NCBI GenBank assembly: GCA_943788725.1
Contig: CALSRJ010000003.1
Coordinates: 310,001 to 374,000 of the forward strand
Source: an uncultured Flavobacteriales bacterium
GTDB lineage: Bacteria; Bacteroidota; Bacteroidia; Flavobacteriales_G; Salibacteraceae
DNA: 64,000 nucleotides
Direction of reading: 5' to 3'
Part shown: in pieces, positions 29,555 to 39,242 of the stretch
Layout of the letters: every line of letters starts with the position of its first letter
Numbering within the stretch: the stretch's first letter is position 1
Notes under the pieces: model-generated
The model's input: only the letters and a program-made list of their open reading frames with translations
Databases searched by the model: none
Told to the model about the DNA's origin: nothing
Translations under genes and position numbers: made by a program

Positions 29555-31726
29555 TTAGAGGTTTTCAGTAAGAAAGTTCGTGATCTTGGTGAAGAGGTGA
29601 AAACGTGCATTTCCACCATAGATACCATGATTCCGGTCGGGGTAAATATAGAAATCAAATTGCTTGTCCGATTCGATCAGTGCATCCACCATCTCTACTG
29701 CATTTTGGAAGTGGACATTATCGTCAGCCGTTCCATGGATGAGCAGGTAATTTCCTTTCATCTTATCCGTGTGATTGATTGGGGAATTTTGATCATACCC
29801 ATCGGCATTGTCTTGTGGCAAGCCCATGTATCGCTCCGTGTAGATGTTGTCGTAATAGCGCCAATTGCTCACCGGTGCCACGGCTACGGCAGTTTTGAAG
29901 TGCTCGGCTCCCTTGAAGAGGCATAGGCTACTCATGTATCCACCATAGCTCCATCCCCAAATGCCGATACGTGATCCATCAACGTAAGATTGAGAAGCAA
30001 GCCATTTCGCTGCTTCGATTTGATCCATGGTTTCATACTTGCCCAGTTGTCGATACGTAAGGGTTCTGAAATCTTTACCGCGGGCACCTGTTCCTCGGTT
30101 GTCAATGGATACGATAATGTATCCCTTTTGGGCCATCATGTGATACCAAAATGAATTTCCTCCCATGCCATTGGATACGGTCTGTGAACCAGGTCCGCCA
30201 TAGACATACATCAAGATAGGATATTTTTTCTTCTTGTCAAAGTCGCTTGGTTTGATCATCCATCCGTTGAGCTTGACGCCTTCACTCGTGGTCATGTCAA
30301 AAAACTCCTGTTTGGGAAGGTTATACCCTTTCAGTGTTTCTTTGAGTTCAGCGTTGTCCTCTAAGGTGCGGATGTCTTTGCCAGAAGCATTCTTAAGTGT
30401 TACCGTTTGTGGCGTATTTGCGTCGCCGTGGTACAAAATGAAGTACTGATAGCCGGCACTAAAGCTAGCGCGAGAGGTGCCGCTTTTTGGACTTAACAAT
30501 TGTGGCTCTCCACCTTTTAAAGAGACGCTGTAGATCTCCGTATTGTAGACTTCAGTCCTGCTAGCACTAAAATACAAGTTCTCGGTCTTCGGGTCGTAGC
30601 CAATGAATTGCTTCACTTCCCAGTCGCCGTTTGTGATCTGCTTGCCATTGCTTCCATCAATGTCGTATCGATAAAGGTGGAAGAATCCGTCCTTTTCGGA
30701 GCGCCAAATGAAACCGGCATTTTTGCCGTAGAATGTGAGGTCATCGCTGATCTCAATGTAGGTGTCGCTGGCCTCTTTATAAATAGTCTTTCTACTGAAA
30801 TCACTCGTGTTCACCAAATCGATTTCGAGTATGTTTTGCAAACGAGGCATTTTCATAACTGCTAATAGGTTGGCGTCTTGCGTCCACTTAATTCGCGGTA
30901 TGTATTCGTAATCACCAATGTCAAGCACGTTCGTTGATGCCGCGCTCAGGTCATATACCTGAATCGTAACCTTCGAATTGTCCTCCCCTGCCTTTGGGTA
31001 CTTGAACGTGTAGTCTTCTGGGTAGAGCGTGTTGAAAACCGGCATATGAAACTCCTTTACCTCGCTTTCGTCAAAACGGTAGTAGGCAATTTTCTTTCCG
31101 TCAGGCGACCAGAAGAAGGCCTGATCAAATGCAAATTCTTCTTCGTAAACCCAATCTGCAAAACCGTTGATGATTTTGTTGTGCTCGCCGTCCTTGGTGA
31201 TTTGGGTAGCCGATCCAGTAGCGTAATCTTGGATGTAAATATTGTTTTCTTGCACGTAGGCGATGCTTTTTCCATCCGGCGAAAGGGTTGCATGCCGTTG
31301 CTTTTCGCCTGTTGCCAGTTGTCGTGCTTTTCTTTCTTTTAGATCAACTATGTAGTAGTGTTCCTTGGTGGAGTGGCGATAAATGCTCTCTTGGTCAAAT
31401 GGGATCAACGCGAAACGCTCCTGGGTTGAGAATCGATACCCGTTGATCGTCGCATCATCGTTACCTGTCAATTGCTGCAATTCCTCATCAGAAAGGATGG
31501 TGACTACCTTTTCTCCGGTGGCATAGCTGTACTTATTAATCTCATTTCCTTTTTCACCTCGGTCGAGGGTAGTGTAGTGGATGCCATCGTTCATGGACGA
31601 TAATCCATAGACAGAACGCTGCCTGAAAGTTCCTTTCTTCCAGATGTCTTCAAGGGTAATGTCTTGTGCGCTAAGGGATAACGTAAGCGCGAGTAAAGCG
31701 GTTGTGAATATGTTTTTTAGAATCAT
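29555..31726 (-). CDS. S9 family peptidase (dipeptidyl-peptidase IV-like)
   Basis: N-terminal beta-propeller, catalytic GIWGWSYGGYMSSLCLF and IYPDRNHGIYGGN. Signal peptide MILKNIFTTALLALTLSLSAQ starts at 31726, not at the ORF-track start 31852. Confidence 0.92.
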   Translation of the reverse strand: MILKNIFTTALLALTLSLSAQDITLEDIWKKGTFRQRSVYGLSSMNDGIHYTTLDRGEKGNEINKYSYATGEKVVTILSDEELQQLTGNDDATINGYRFSTQERFALIPFDQESIYRHSTKEHYYIVDLKERKARQLATGEKQRHATLSPDGKSIAYVQENNIYIQDYATGSATQITKDGEHNKIINGFADWVYEEEFAFDQAFFWSPDGKKIAYYRFDESEVKEFHMPVFNTLYPEDYTFKYPKAGEDNSKVTIQVYDLSAASTNVLDIGDYEYIPRIKWTQDANLLAVMKMPRLQNILEIDLVNTSDFSRKTIYKEASDTYIEISDDLTFYGKNAGFIWRSEKDGFFHLYRYDIDGSNGKQITNGDWEVKQFIGYDPKTENLYFSASRTEVYNTEIYSVSLKGGEPQLLSPKSGTSRASFSAGYQYFILYHGDANTPQTVTLKNASGKDIRTLEDNAELKETLKGYNLPKQEFFDMTTSEGVKLNGWMIKPSDFDKKKKYPILMYVYGGPGSQTVSNGMGGNSFWYHMMAQKGYIIVSIDNRGTGARGKDFRTLTYRQLGKYETMDQIEAAKWLASQSYVDGSRIGIWGWSYGGYMSSLCLFKGAEHFKTAVAVAPVSNWRYYDNIYTERYMGLPQDNADGYDQNSPINHTDKMKGNYLLIHGTADDNVHFQNAVEMVDALIESDKQFDFYIYPDRNHGIYGGNARFHLFTKITNFLTENL

Positions 31727-31818
31727 GTGTCGCACGGTTTGGAAGGCAGCCGAAAATAGGAAATATTTGGTCGGACGTTGCGAGGCGCGCTGCCGGTGAT
31801 GAACTTTGTGATGAAACG

Positions 31819-33213
31819 ATGAAAGAATTGGACCCGAAACATATAGAGGCACTCGTCTCCATTGTAGGAGAAAGCGCTTGTAAGACAGACCTAGAAGCCC
31901 GTAAGGAGTACGGTCACGACGAGACAGAAGACCTCAATTTCCCGCCAGCAATAGTTGTCAAACCTTCTTCTGTTAAGGAGGTCTCAGAAGTGCTTGGCTT
32001 TGCCAATGCGCATGGGATTCCGGTGACACCCATAGGAGCCCGCACGGGACTAAGTGGTGGTGCATTATCAATTCACGGAGGCATCGGACTCAGCATGGAA
32101 CGGTTTAACCGCATCCTCCACATCGATGAAAAGAACTTGCAGGCAACGGTAGAGCCGGGAGTAATCACGCAAGTGTTTCAAGATGCTGTAAAAGAGAAAG
32201 GATTGATGTATCCCCCAGACCCAGCTAGTCGAGGCAGTTGCTTTATCGGAGGCAATGTCGCCGAGAATTCAGGAGGGCCAAAGGCAGTGAAATACGGGGT
32301 GACCAAAGACTATGTCCTCAACCTCGAAGTCGTTTTGCCAAGTGGCGAGGTGATTTGGACTGGCGCTAACACACTTAAGAATAGCACAGGATACAACTTT
32401 ACCCAATTGTTGGTAGGAAGTGAAGGGACCCTTGGCGTTATTACCAAGATTGTGATGCGCTTGATTCCTCACCCGACCCAAGACCTGTTGATGTTGGTGC
32501 CTTTCAGGTCGGCTGAAAAGGCTTGCGAGGCGGTGAGTGAAATCTTCCGACAAGGCATCGTTCCCAGTGGAATGGAATTCATGGAGCGCGATGCGATTGA
32601 GTATGCCATGGACTTCATCGGTGAGGAACCCGTGCCGCTTGGTGCGGAGGATGCTGCCCACTTACTCATAGAAGTGGATGGAAATGATTTGGATGCGTTG
32701 ATGGGCGATTGTGAACGAATCGCTGAAGTCGTGGAAAAGTTTGATTGTGGAGAGATCTTGTTTGCAGAAGACCAAGCGAAGAAGGATCAACTATGGAAAT
32801 TGAGGCGGAGGGTCGGAGAGGCAGTAAAGGCTCAATCCATTTATAAAGAGGAAGATACCGTCGTGCCACGTTTTGAGCTTCCTGCCTTGTTGAAGGCGGT
32901 GAAAGAGATCGGAAAGCTCTACGGCTTCAGAAGTGTATGTTATGGACATGCTGGCGACGGAAATCTCCATGTAAATATTCTCCGAGACGAAATGTGCGAG
33001 GAAGACTGGAATAAGACCACCAAGGAAGGCATTCGCGCACTTTTTGAACGGGTGAAAGCTTTGGGAGGAACCATCTCAGGTGAACACGGCATTGGCTTGG
33101 TGCAAAAGGATTACATGGACATCATGTTCTCCAAAGGCCATCTGGAGTTGATGCGTTCGATCAAACGATCGTTTGACCCGAAAGGCATCTTAAACCCAGG
33201 AAAGATCTTCTGA
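31819..33213 (+). CDS. FAD-binding oxidase, glycolate/D-lactate dehydrogenase type
   Basis: PVTPIGARTGLSGGALSIHGGIGLSMERFNRI, CFIGGNVAENSGGPKAVKYG, GEHGIGLVQKDYM. Confidence 0.9.
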   Translation: MKELDPKHIEALVSIVGESACKTDLEARKEYGHDETEDLNFPPAIVVKPSSVKEVSEVLGFANAHGIPVTPIGARTGLSGGALSIHGGIGLSMERFNRILHIDEKNLQATVEPGVITQVFQDAVKEKGLMYPPDPASRGSCFIGGNVAENSGGPKAVKYGVTKDYVLNLEVVLPSGEVIWTGANTLKNSTGYNFTQLLVGSEGTLGVITKIVMRLIPHPTQDLLMLVPFRSAEKACEAVSEIFRQGIVPSGMEFMERDAIEYAMDFIGEEPVPLGAEDAAHLLIEVDGNDLDALMGDCERIAEVVEKFDCGEILFAEDQAKKDQLWKLRRRVGEAVKAQSIYKEEDTVVPRFELPALLKAVKEIGKLYGFRSVCYGHAGDGNLHVNILRDEMCEEDWNKTTKEGIRALFERVKALGGTISGEHGIGLVQKDYMDIMFSKGHLELMRSIKRSFDPKGILNPGKIF

Positions 33214-33276
33214 CCATCAAGCGATAGCGGATATAGGGTCGTCGGTTACCTTCGCGCGGCCAAACACGCATTTACC

Positions 33277-35142
33277 ATGAATAGAATATACGTTGTACTG
33301 ATCGCCTTGGCACTGATAGGCTGTGGAGGAACTGAAACTACCACCAACGATAAAGAAGAATCCTCGGAATCTGAACACCTGGTACACTCCTTTGCGATTC
33401 CTGCGGAGGCTAAGGTTACCCATTTGAACCTCGAAGCAGAGGTGGATTTTGAAACCCGACAGATTACAGCTACGGCCAATTACAAGATTGACGCTCGTGA
33501 AGGAGCGGAACGGATCATTCTAGATATGGATGGTCTGACTATCAGAGCGGTGCGGATAGATGGTGCTGATTCCAAACAATGGTGGATTGGTGAAGCGGTA
33601 GCATTTTTAGGACAACCGCTTGAGATTGCAATCAATGATACCGTTCGGGAGGTGAGCATCGATTACGTTACTGCATCGGATGCAAGGGCTTTGCAATGGC
33701 TGACTCCCCAGCAGACCGCGGGAAAAGAACAGCCTTTTCTTTTTACACAATCCCAAGCGATTTTAGCACGTACATGGATACCTTGCCAAGATAGCCCAGG
33801 TATTCGATATACCTATGAAGCTACGGTTAAGGTCCCCGCGGGACTGATGGCTGTAATGAGCGCGTCAAATCCGGTGGCTGTTGATTCTAGCGGTGTCTAT
33901 CACTTTGAGATGAATCAACGCATTCCAAGCTACCTGATGGCTTTGGCAGTGGGAGAGTTGAATTTTAAATCGGTAGGAGACCGCACGGGAGTCTATGCCG
34001 AACCCAGCATCTTAGAGGCTGCAGCCTTTGAATTTGAAGACATGCAAAAGATGCTGGAAGCTGCGGAGAACATTTACGGGGCCTACGCTTGGGAGCGGTA
34101 TGATGTGATTGTCCTTCCACCGAGCTTCCCATTCGGTGGGATGGAGAATCCACGGTTGACCTTTGCTACACCCACCATCTTGGCGGGCGACAAGTCTTTG
34201 ACGGCTTTGGTAGCGCATGAACTTGCGCACAGTTGGAGTGGGAACTTGGTGACCAACCGCACCTGGAATGACTTCTGGCTAAACGAAGGCTTCACTGTAT
34301 ATTTCGAGCGGAGAATCATGGAAGCGGTGTATGGGAAGGAATACGCCGATATGCTAGCTGTGCTGGGAATGCAAGACCTGGAGCGGGAATTGGAGCATCT
34401 GGCAGATGTTCCTGATGATACTCGATTGAAGCTAAGCTTAGAGGGTAGAGATCCTGACGATGGCATGAGCGATATCGCGTATGAGAAGGGATACTTCTTA
34501 CTCCGAACAGTGGAAGAAAATGTAGGTCGTGAGCGATTCGACGCATTCCTCAAACACCACTTTACCGGGCACGCTTTCAGTACCATTACCACAGAAGAAT
34601 TCTTGGCAAATCTCAAGGCCGAACTGTTGAATGGCGACCAAGCTCAATACGATGCATTGCTGATTGATCAATGGGTATACGAAGCCGGTATCCCCAGTAA
34701 CATGACGCAGGTTGAATCTGCGTTATTCGCTCAAGTTGATCAGCAAATAGACGGGTGGCTAGCAGGAGGGGAAGCGATGGAGATCGATACAGCTGGATGG
34801 ACTACGCATCAGTGGTTGCATTTTCTCCGGCATCAACCTGCTACCCAACCCTTGGAGCGCATCAAGGAATTGGACCGGGCGTTTGATTTTACAAACAGCG
34901 GCAACAGCGAAATAGCAGCAGAGTGGTTTGTCTTGGCGATTGCCACCGATTACCATCCAGCAGATGGGGCGATTGATCGTTTTTTAACCGAAGTAGGACG
35001 ACGCAAATTCTTGGTTCCGATCTACAAAGCCTTAGTGGAACAAGACCCCACCCTAGAGCGAGCGAAGATGATATATCTCACGGCTAGACCGAACTATCAT
35101 TCGGTTTCAACATCTACCTTAGATGCGTTGTTGAAACTCTAA
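33277..35142 (+). CDS. M1 family aminopeptidase (LTA4H-like), lipoprotein
   Basis: FGGMENPRLTFATPTILAGDKSLTALVAHELAHSWSGNLVTNRTWNDFWLNEGFTVYFERRI; lipobox-like LALIGCGG. Confidence 0.95.
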   Translation: MNRIYVVLIALALIGCGGTETTTNDKEESSESEHLVHSFAIPAEAKVTHLNLEAEVDFETRQITATANYKIDAREGAERIILDMDGLTIRAVRIDGADSKQWWIGEAVAFLGQPLEIAINDTVREVSIDYVTASDARALQWLTPQQTAGKEQPFLFTQSQAILARTWIPCQDSPGIRYTYEATVKVPAGLMAVMSASNPVAVDSSGVYHFEMNQRIPSYLMALAVGELNFKSVGDRTGVYAEPSILEAAAFEFEDMQKMLEAAENIYGAYAWERYDVIVLPPSFPFGGMENPRLTFATPTILAGDKSLTALVAHELAHSWSGNLVTNRTWNDFWLNEGFTVYFERRIMEAVYGKEYADMLAVLGMQDLERELEHLADVPDDTRLKLSLEGRDPDDGMSDIAYEKGYFLLRTVEENVGRERFDAFLKHHFTGHAFSTITTEEFLANLKAELLNGDQAQYDALLIDQWVYEAGIPSNMTQVESALFAQVDQQIDGWLAGGEAMEIDTAGWTTHQWLHFLRHQPATQPLERIKELDRAFDFTNSGNSEIAAEWFVLAIATDYHPADGAIDRFLTEVGRRKFLVPIYKALVEQDPTLERAKMIYLTARPNYHSVSTSTLDALLKL

Positions 35143-35148
35143 TTAGCG

Positions 35149-36363
35149 ATGGAAAAGCCACACATTGATCACAGCGAATTCCCACCCTTGAGTTTTAGGG
35201 ATTTCTCTACCGCCTTTGCCCATTTGAGCGACAGTGAATTGAGGTTTTCGTATTGGTTGTTTCGTTTCATGAACAAAGAATGGATGACATCCATGGGCAC
35301 TTCCCTAGCGGAGGTTGCACTCAAATGGGGGATTCCCTTGAGTTGGGCGGTAAAGCCGACGATATTTCGCGTGTTCTGCGGTGGAGAGACCATTTTGGAG
35401 TCACTGCGCGCCGTTGAAAAACTCGGGGTGAATGGCATTGGTGCAATCCTAGATTATTCTGTGGAAGGGCAAGAGAAGGAAGCCGAGTTTGGGAAGACCG
35501 AGACCGAAATTGTGCGCATCATTCAGCTGGCAAAGGACAACCCGAGTATTCCAGTCTCGTGCATCAAGGTCAGTGGTATCGCATCGAATGTATTGTTGGA
35601 GAAACTGTCTTCCGGCGCGGATCTCACCGATTCTGAGAAGATCGCGGCACAGCATCTTCAGCAACGTTTTGAAAGAATTTGCCAGGCGGCCTATGACAAT
35701 GGTGTTCCCCTCTATGTAGATGCAGAGGAGAGTTGGATTCAAGTCGCCATTGATCGATTGGTAGAAACCATGATGGCGCGCTACAATCAAGACAAAGCGA
35801 TCATTTTCCAGACGATACAGATGTTTCGTCACGATCGACTCGCTTACTATGCGGACCTCATTGCGAAAGGAAGGAGAGAGGGGTTTAAAATCGGGATGAA
35901 GATCGTCCGAGGTGCCTACCTTGACAAAGAGAATGCTCGTGCTGAAGAGAGGGGTTATGCTACTCCTATTCAGCCAGATAAGGCAGCTACAGATCGCGAC
36001 TATAATGCGTCTCTCAAATTGAGCGTTGAGAACATCGATTGGGTAGAGATATGCGCTGGAACCCACAACGAGGAGAGCGCGATTTACTTAACGGAATTGA
36101 TGGCTGAGCACGGCTTGCAGAACAACCATCCGCACATCTATTTCTCCCAGCTCTACGGCATGAGCGACTACATGAGTTTTAACCTAGCGGCTTCGGGTTA
36201 TAACGTTTCGAAGTACCTACCCTATGGCCCGGTAAAGGCCACCTTGCCTTATCTCATACGCAGGGCAAAGGAAAACACGGCCATTGCAGGACAAATGGGC
36301 AAGGAGTACAGCATGATCGTAAACGAAAGAAAACGAAGAAGAACAGAATCCTTCGAAGCATAA
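35149..36363 (+). CDS. Proline dehydrogenase
   Basis: VPLYVDAEESWIQVAIDRL, FKIGMKIVRGAYLDKENARAEERGYATPIQ, YGMSDYMSFNLAASGYNVSKYLPYGPV. Confidence 0.92.
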   Translation: MEKPHIDHSEFPPLSFRDFSTAFAHLSDSELRFSYWLFRFMNKEWMTSMGTSLAEVALKWGIPLSWAVKPTIFRVFCGGETILESLRAVEKLGVNGIGAILDYSVEGQEKEAEFGKTETEIVRIIQLAKDNPSIPVSCIKVSGIASNVLLEKLSSGADLTDSEKIAAQHLQQRFERICQAAYDNGVPLYVDAEESWIQVAIDRLVETMMARYNQDKAIIFQTIQMFRHDRLAYYADLIAKGRREGFKIGMKIVRGAYLDKENARAEERGYATPIQPDKAATDRDYNASLKLSVENIDWVEICAGTHNEESAIYLTELMAEHGLQNNHPHIYFSQLYGMSDYMSFNLAASGYNVSKYLPYGPVKATLPYLIRRAKENTAIAGQMGKEYSMIVNERKRRRTESFEA

Positions 36364-36413
36364 CCCAAAGCCCCGTAAGGGGCGACACACCCAAAGCCCC
36401 GTAAGGGGCGACA
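36364..36413. repeat. Two direct copies of a REP-like palindrome (cccaaaGCCCCgtaaGGGGCgaca), left flank of the transposase gene
   Basis: Identical 24-nt units at 36364-36387 and 36390-36413 (26-bp period), each with a GCCCC/GGGGC stem. Confidence 0.9.
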
Positions 36414-36509
36414 TATAAAAAAGCGCAAAATGTCGATTTTACCAAGGCATTTTCGCATGTTAGGTCAAGATCAGAAGCCCTAATTTCCCATGGATATCAA
36501 GTCCAATTC

Positions 36510-36980
36510 GTGGCAAATACTTATTCCCAAATAACCATCCAACTTGTGTTTTCTGTCAAACATCGAGAGGCGTTGGTTGAACCGAAGTTCAAGAATTTGT
36601 TGGAAATGTACATCACGGGAATCATCCAAGCCTACGGGCATAAATTGCTGGCCATATCGCGTATGCCTGACCATTGTCACATCTTGGTTGGGCTCAACCC
36701 AAATCAATCAATATCTGAATTGGTGCGATTGATCAAATCGAATTCATCGAAGTACATCAACGAGCAAAAATTCTGTCGCAAGAAATTTGGATGGCAAAAT
36801 GGATATGGAGCATTTTCTTACTCTTTGGAGGCGATGAGCAATGTGGCTGCTTACATCGAAAATCAGGAGGAGCATCACCGGAAAAAGGCGTTTAAGATGG
36901 AATACATCGACCTGCTGGAAACGTATGATGTGGATTACGAAGAGAATTATCTCTTCGATTGGAATATACTTCCGGATTGA
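36510..36980 (+). mobile_element. IS200/RAYT-type Y1 HUH transposase
   Basis: MANTYSQITIQLVFSVK (GTG start), RMPDHCHILVGL (HUH motif), SNVAAYIENQEEHHRKKAF (Tyr helix). Confidence 0.85.
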
Positions 36981-36982
36981 TA

Positions 36983-37025
36983 TGTCGCCCCTTTGGGGCT
37001 GATGATGTTTCGCCCCTTTGGGGCT
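36983..37025. repeat. Two REP-like palindromes (GCCCCtttGGGGC) in inverted orientation to the left pair
   Basis: tgtcGCCCCtttGGGGCt with core at 36987-36999 and ttcGCCCCtttGGGGCt with core at 37012-37024. The reverse complement aGCCCCaaaGGGGCgaca matches the left units. Confidence 0.88.
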
Positions 37026-37027
37026 TT

Positions 37028-38158
37028 TTATTTGGGGAGTAGTTTTAGTGTTTTTGCTCGGTTTAGTTTCCCGTTTTCGGTTTCGGCGAAGGCGTCCAAG
37101 TAAAGGATCTCTTTTGGAAGTTCATGCTTGTGAAGGTCTCTTCTGAGGTCTTCGATGAGATCGGTTTGGTCCGTTTCACTTAAAGGCTGACTCTCAATGA
37201 TCAGGACCACGCGCTCGCCCAATTTCTCGTCCTTTAGCCCTGCGAAAAAGAAGTTAGTGTTCAGGTACGGCTTCGCGAGCTTCTCTATTACTTCGGGGAT
37301 GACCTTAACGCCTCCGCTGTTGATCATGTTATCCGCCCTTCCTACCCAGTGGAAGGAGCGGTCATTTTCAAGTCGAATGATGTCATTGGTTATCAGAGGG
37401 TTTTCGGGTAATAGGTCTGATTTGATAATCAAACAATCGCGTTCGTCTTTGTCAATCTCTATGCCTTCCAATACCATAAAAGGCGTATTTCGTTCTGCAC
37501 CATTGATACGGCGAAGCGCTACGTGCGAAATGGTTTCGGTCATGCCAAAAGATTCATAAATCTCATTTGGCCAGTTGCTCACTCTTTCGTCTAAGCGAGG
37601 ATCTACTTGGCCTCCGCCCACGATGATCTTCTTCACTTTCTTCCATTGTTCGGAGGCAGCTGGATCTTCGGTGATGTTGTAAAGCTGCATAGGAACAACA
37701 GCAGCAAAATCTATGCTTTTACCGTTAGGGAGTTCTGGAGTAGCCGTGGTATCTGCTATGTGGAGGTCTAGGTCTCCGATGATAGATCGGGCAATCATCA
37801 TTTTACCGCCGATGAATCGATTGGGCATGCAAAGCAGGGCGCTGTCGCCTGGCTTCAAAGCCAAAAAGTCTAGGGTGCGCTTTGCACTTGCCAAAATGTG
37901 TTCCTTCTTTATCTTGATATTCTTCGGCCGGCCAGTACTTCCAGATGTCCTCGCTTGAATCCAATCTTTCGTGTTGCTCCAGTCGACAACGAATTCCAAT
38001 ATATCTTCCAATTCGCCGATGCCATAGCCTTCTTGTAACTGCTGTTGTGCGTGTGCTCTCCATTCGTGCAAAGACCGCTTTCGGCCGTCAATTGAGAGGC
38101 TCTTGAACTTTTTCCACTCGGGTGTTTCGCTTATCATATGATTGCAGTTAGGTCCCAT
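37028..38158 (-). CDS. menE: o-succinylbenzoate-CoA ligase-like AMP-binding protein
   Basis: TSGSTGRPKNIKIKKEHILASAKRTLDFL, YESFGMTETISHVALRRING; overlaps an upstream menC-like gene. Confidence 0.85.
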   Translation of the reverse strand: MGPNCNHMISETPEWKKFKSLSIDGRKRSLHEWRAHAQQQLQEGYGIGELEDILEFVVDWSNTKDWIQARTSGSTGRPKNIKIKKEHILASAKRTLDFLALKPGDSALLCMPNRFIGGKMMIARSIIGDLDLHIADTTATPELPNGKSIDFAAVVPMQLYNITEDPAASEQWKKVKKIIVGGGQVDPRLDERVSNWPNEIYESFGMTETISHVALRRINGAERNTPFMVLEGIEIDKDERDCLIIKSDLLPENPLITNDIIRLENDRSFHWVGRADNMINSGGVKVIPEVIEKLAKPYLNTNFFFAGLKDEKLGERVVLIIESQPLSETDQTDLIEDLRRDLHKHELPKEILYLDAFAETENGKLNRAKTLKLLPK

Positions 38159-39186
38159 TTTTTACTGGGATCAAAACGAATGATCTGGCCTTGAAGATAC
38201 AGAGGAGAATCGAAATTGTTGGTGTACAATCCTCCTGTCCCAAGTCCTTGGGGAAGCTGGACGTCTTTCTCAAAGGTGTATTGGGCGATGGCGTTGAGGC
38301 CTACATTGCTTTCTAGGGCCGATGTGATCCACCATCGAGTGCTTTGTGCCTCGGCCAAACGGATCCATTCATCCGAACCTTTTATGCCGCCATGTAAGGA
38401 GGGTTTAAGAATGATGTATTGGGGTTTGATGTTCTCAATCAGGCTTTTCTTTTCTTCGAATCCGCATATACCGATCAGCTCTTCATCCAGTGCAATGGGT
38501 AAGGGTGTTATTTCGCAAAGCCGGGCCATGGCTTCCCACTGCCCCTGTGCTATGGGTTGCTCTATGGAGTGCAGGTCATACGCAGCTAGCTTATTCAATT
38601 TTTCTAGGGCTTCATCGGGTTTGAAGGCTCCATTTGCATCCACCCTGAGTTCAATGTCTCCTCCAAATTCGTTACGGATGAAGTGAAGCAAATGGAGCTC
38701 TGTTTCAAAGTCGATGGCTCCTATCTTCAACTTTACACAGGCAAATCCTTGTTGGATCTTTTCTACGATCTGCTCTCGCATGAAGGTGCGTTCGCCCATC
38801 CATATTAGACCGTTGATCTGCATTCCCTGCGAACCGTTGGTGAAATGGTTGGCGTAGAGATGCTTTGATCCTTTAGCTTCCACATCTAACAGCAGGGTTT
38901 CCAGACCAAATTGGATAGAAGGATAGGCATCCAGGTCGGGAAAGGAAGTACTGCCTTCTCTGAGGCTTTGACATACTATGTCCAGCGTATGTTCATAGTC
39001 CTTCATCGGATCGGGGCTGAGCCCTTCGATCATGCTGCACTCGCCCAAGGCTGGATACGGAAAAGTATCATCTTCCCAGATCAGGAAATAAGAATCCTTG
39101 GTAGTCAACACGCCTCGTGAGGTGCCGCTCGGACGTTTGAACTGGAGGGTATATTTCTTCCAACGGACTTGTGCCATGAAGCGCAA
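38134..39186 (-). CDS. menC: o-succinylbenzoate synthase (enolase superfamily)
   Basis: CVKLKIGAIDFETELHLLHFIR, ELRVDANGAF, SIEQPIAQGQWEAMARL, PIALDEELIG. Confidence 0.88.
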   Translation of the reverse strand: MRFMAQVRWKKYTLQFKRPSGTSRGVLTTKDSYFLIWEDDTFPYPALGECSMIEGLSPDPMKDYEHTLDIVCQSLREGSTSFPDLDAYPSIQFGLETLLLDVEAKGSKHLYANHFTNGSQGMQINGLIWMGERTFMREQIVEKIQQGFACVKLKIGAIDFETELHLLHFIRNEFGGDIELRVDANGAFKPDEALEKLNKLAAYDLHSIEQPIAQGQWEAMARLCEITPLPIALDEELIGICGFEEKKSLIENIKPQYIILKPSLHGGIKGSDEWIRLAEAQSTRWWITSALESNVGLNAIAQYTFEKDVQLPQGLGTGGLYTNNFDSPLYLQGQIIRFDPSKKWDLTAII

Positions 39187-39194
39187 GGTAGGGG

Positions 39195-39242
39195 AATTGG
39201 GAAATTAGAGGATGGGAGAATTAGATGATTAGAGAATGGGAA
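39195..39242. repeat. Degenerate 8-nt-period tandem repeat (6 units)
   Basis: aattggga|aattagag|gatgggag|aattagat|gattagag|aatgggaa read directly from the sequence. Confidence 0.75.

Noticed and set aside
34083-34616. 177-aa minus-strand ORF inside the M1 aminopeptidase gene
   Set aside because: Antisense to a strongly conserved coding region; low-complexity Ser/Arg-rich composition typical of shadow ORFs.
35449-36066. 205-aa minus-strand ORF inside proline dehydrogenase
   Set aside because: Antisense to the conserved PRODH catalytic region; no motif of its own.
36217-36458. Three short minus-strand ORFs across the left REP-like hairpins (e.g. RPLRGFG repeats)
   Set aside because: Peptide repeats are by-products of translating the duplicated palindrome.
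36364-37025. CRISPR-like array suspected from repeated 24-nt units
   Set aside because: Only two units per side, 2-nt spacers, and palindromic units beside a Y1 transposase; this is a REP/IS200 structure, not CRISPR.
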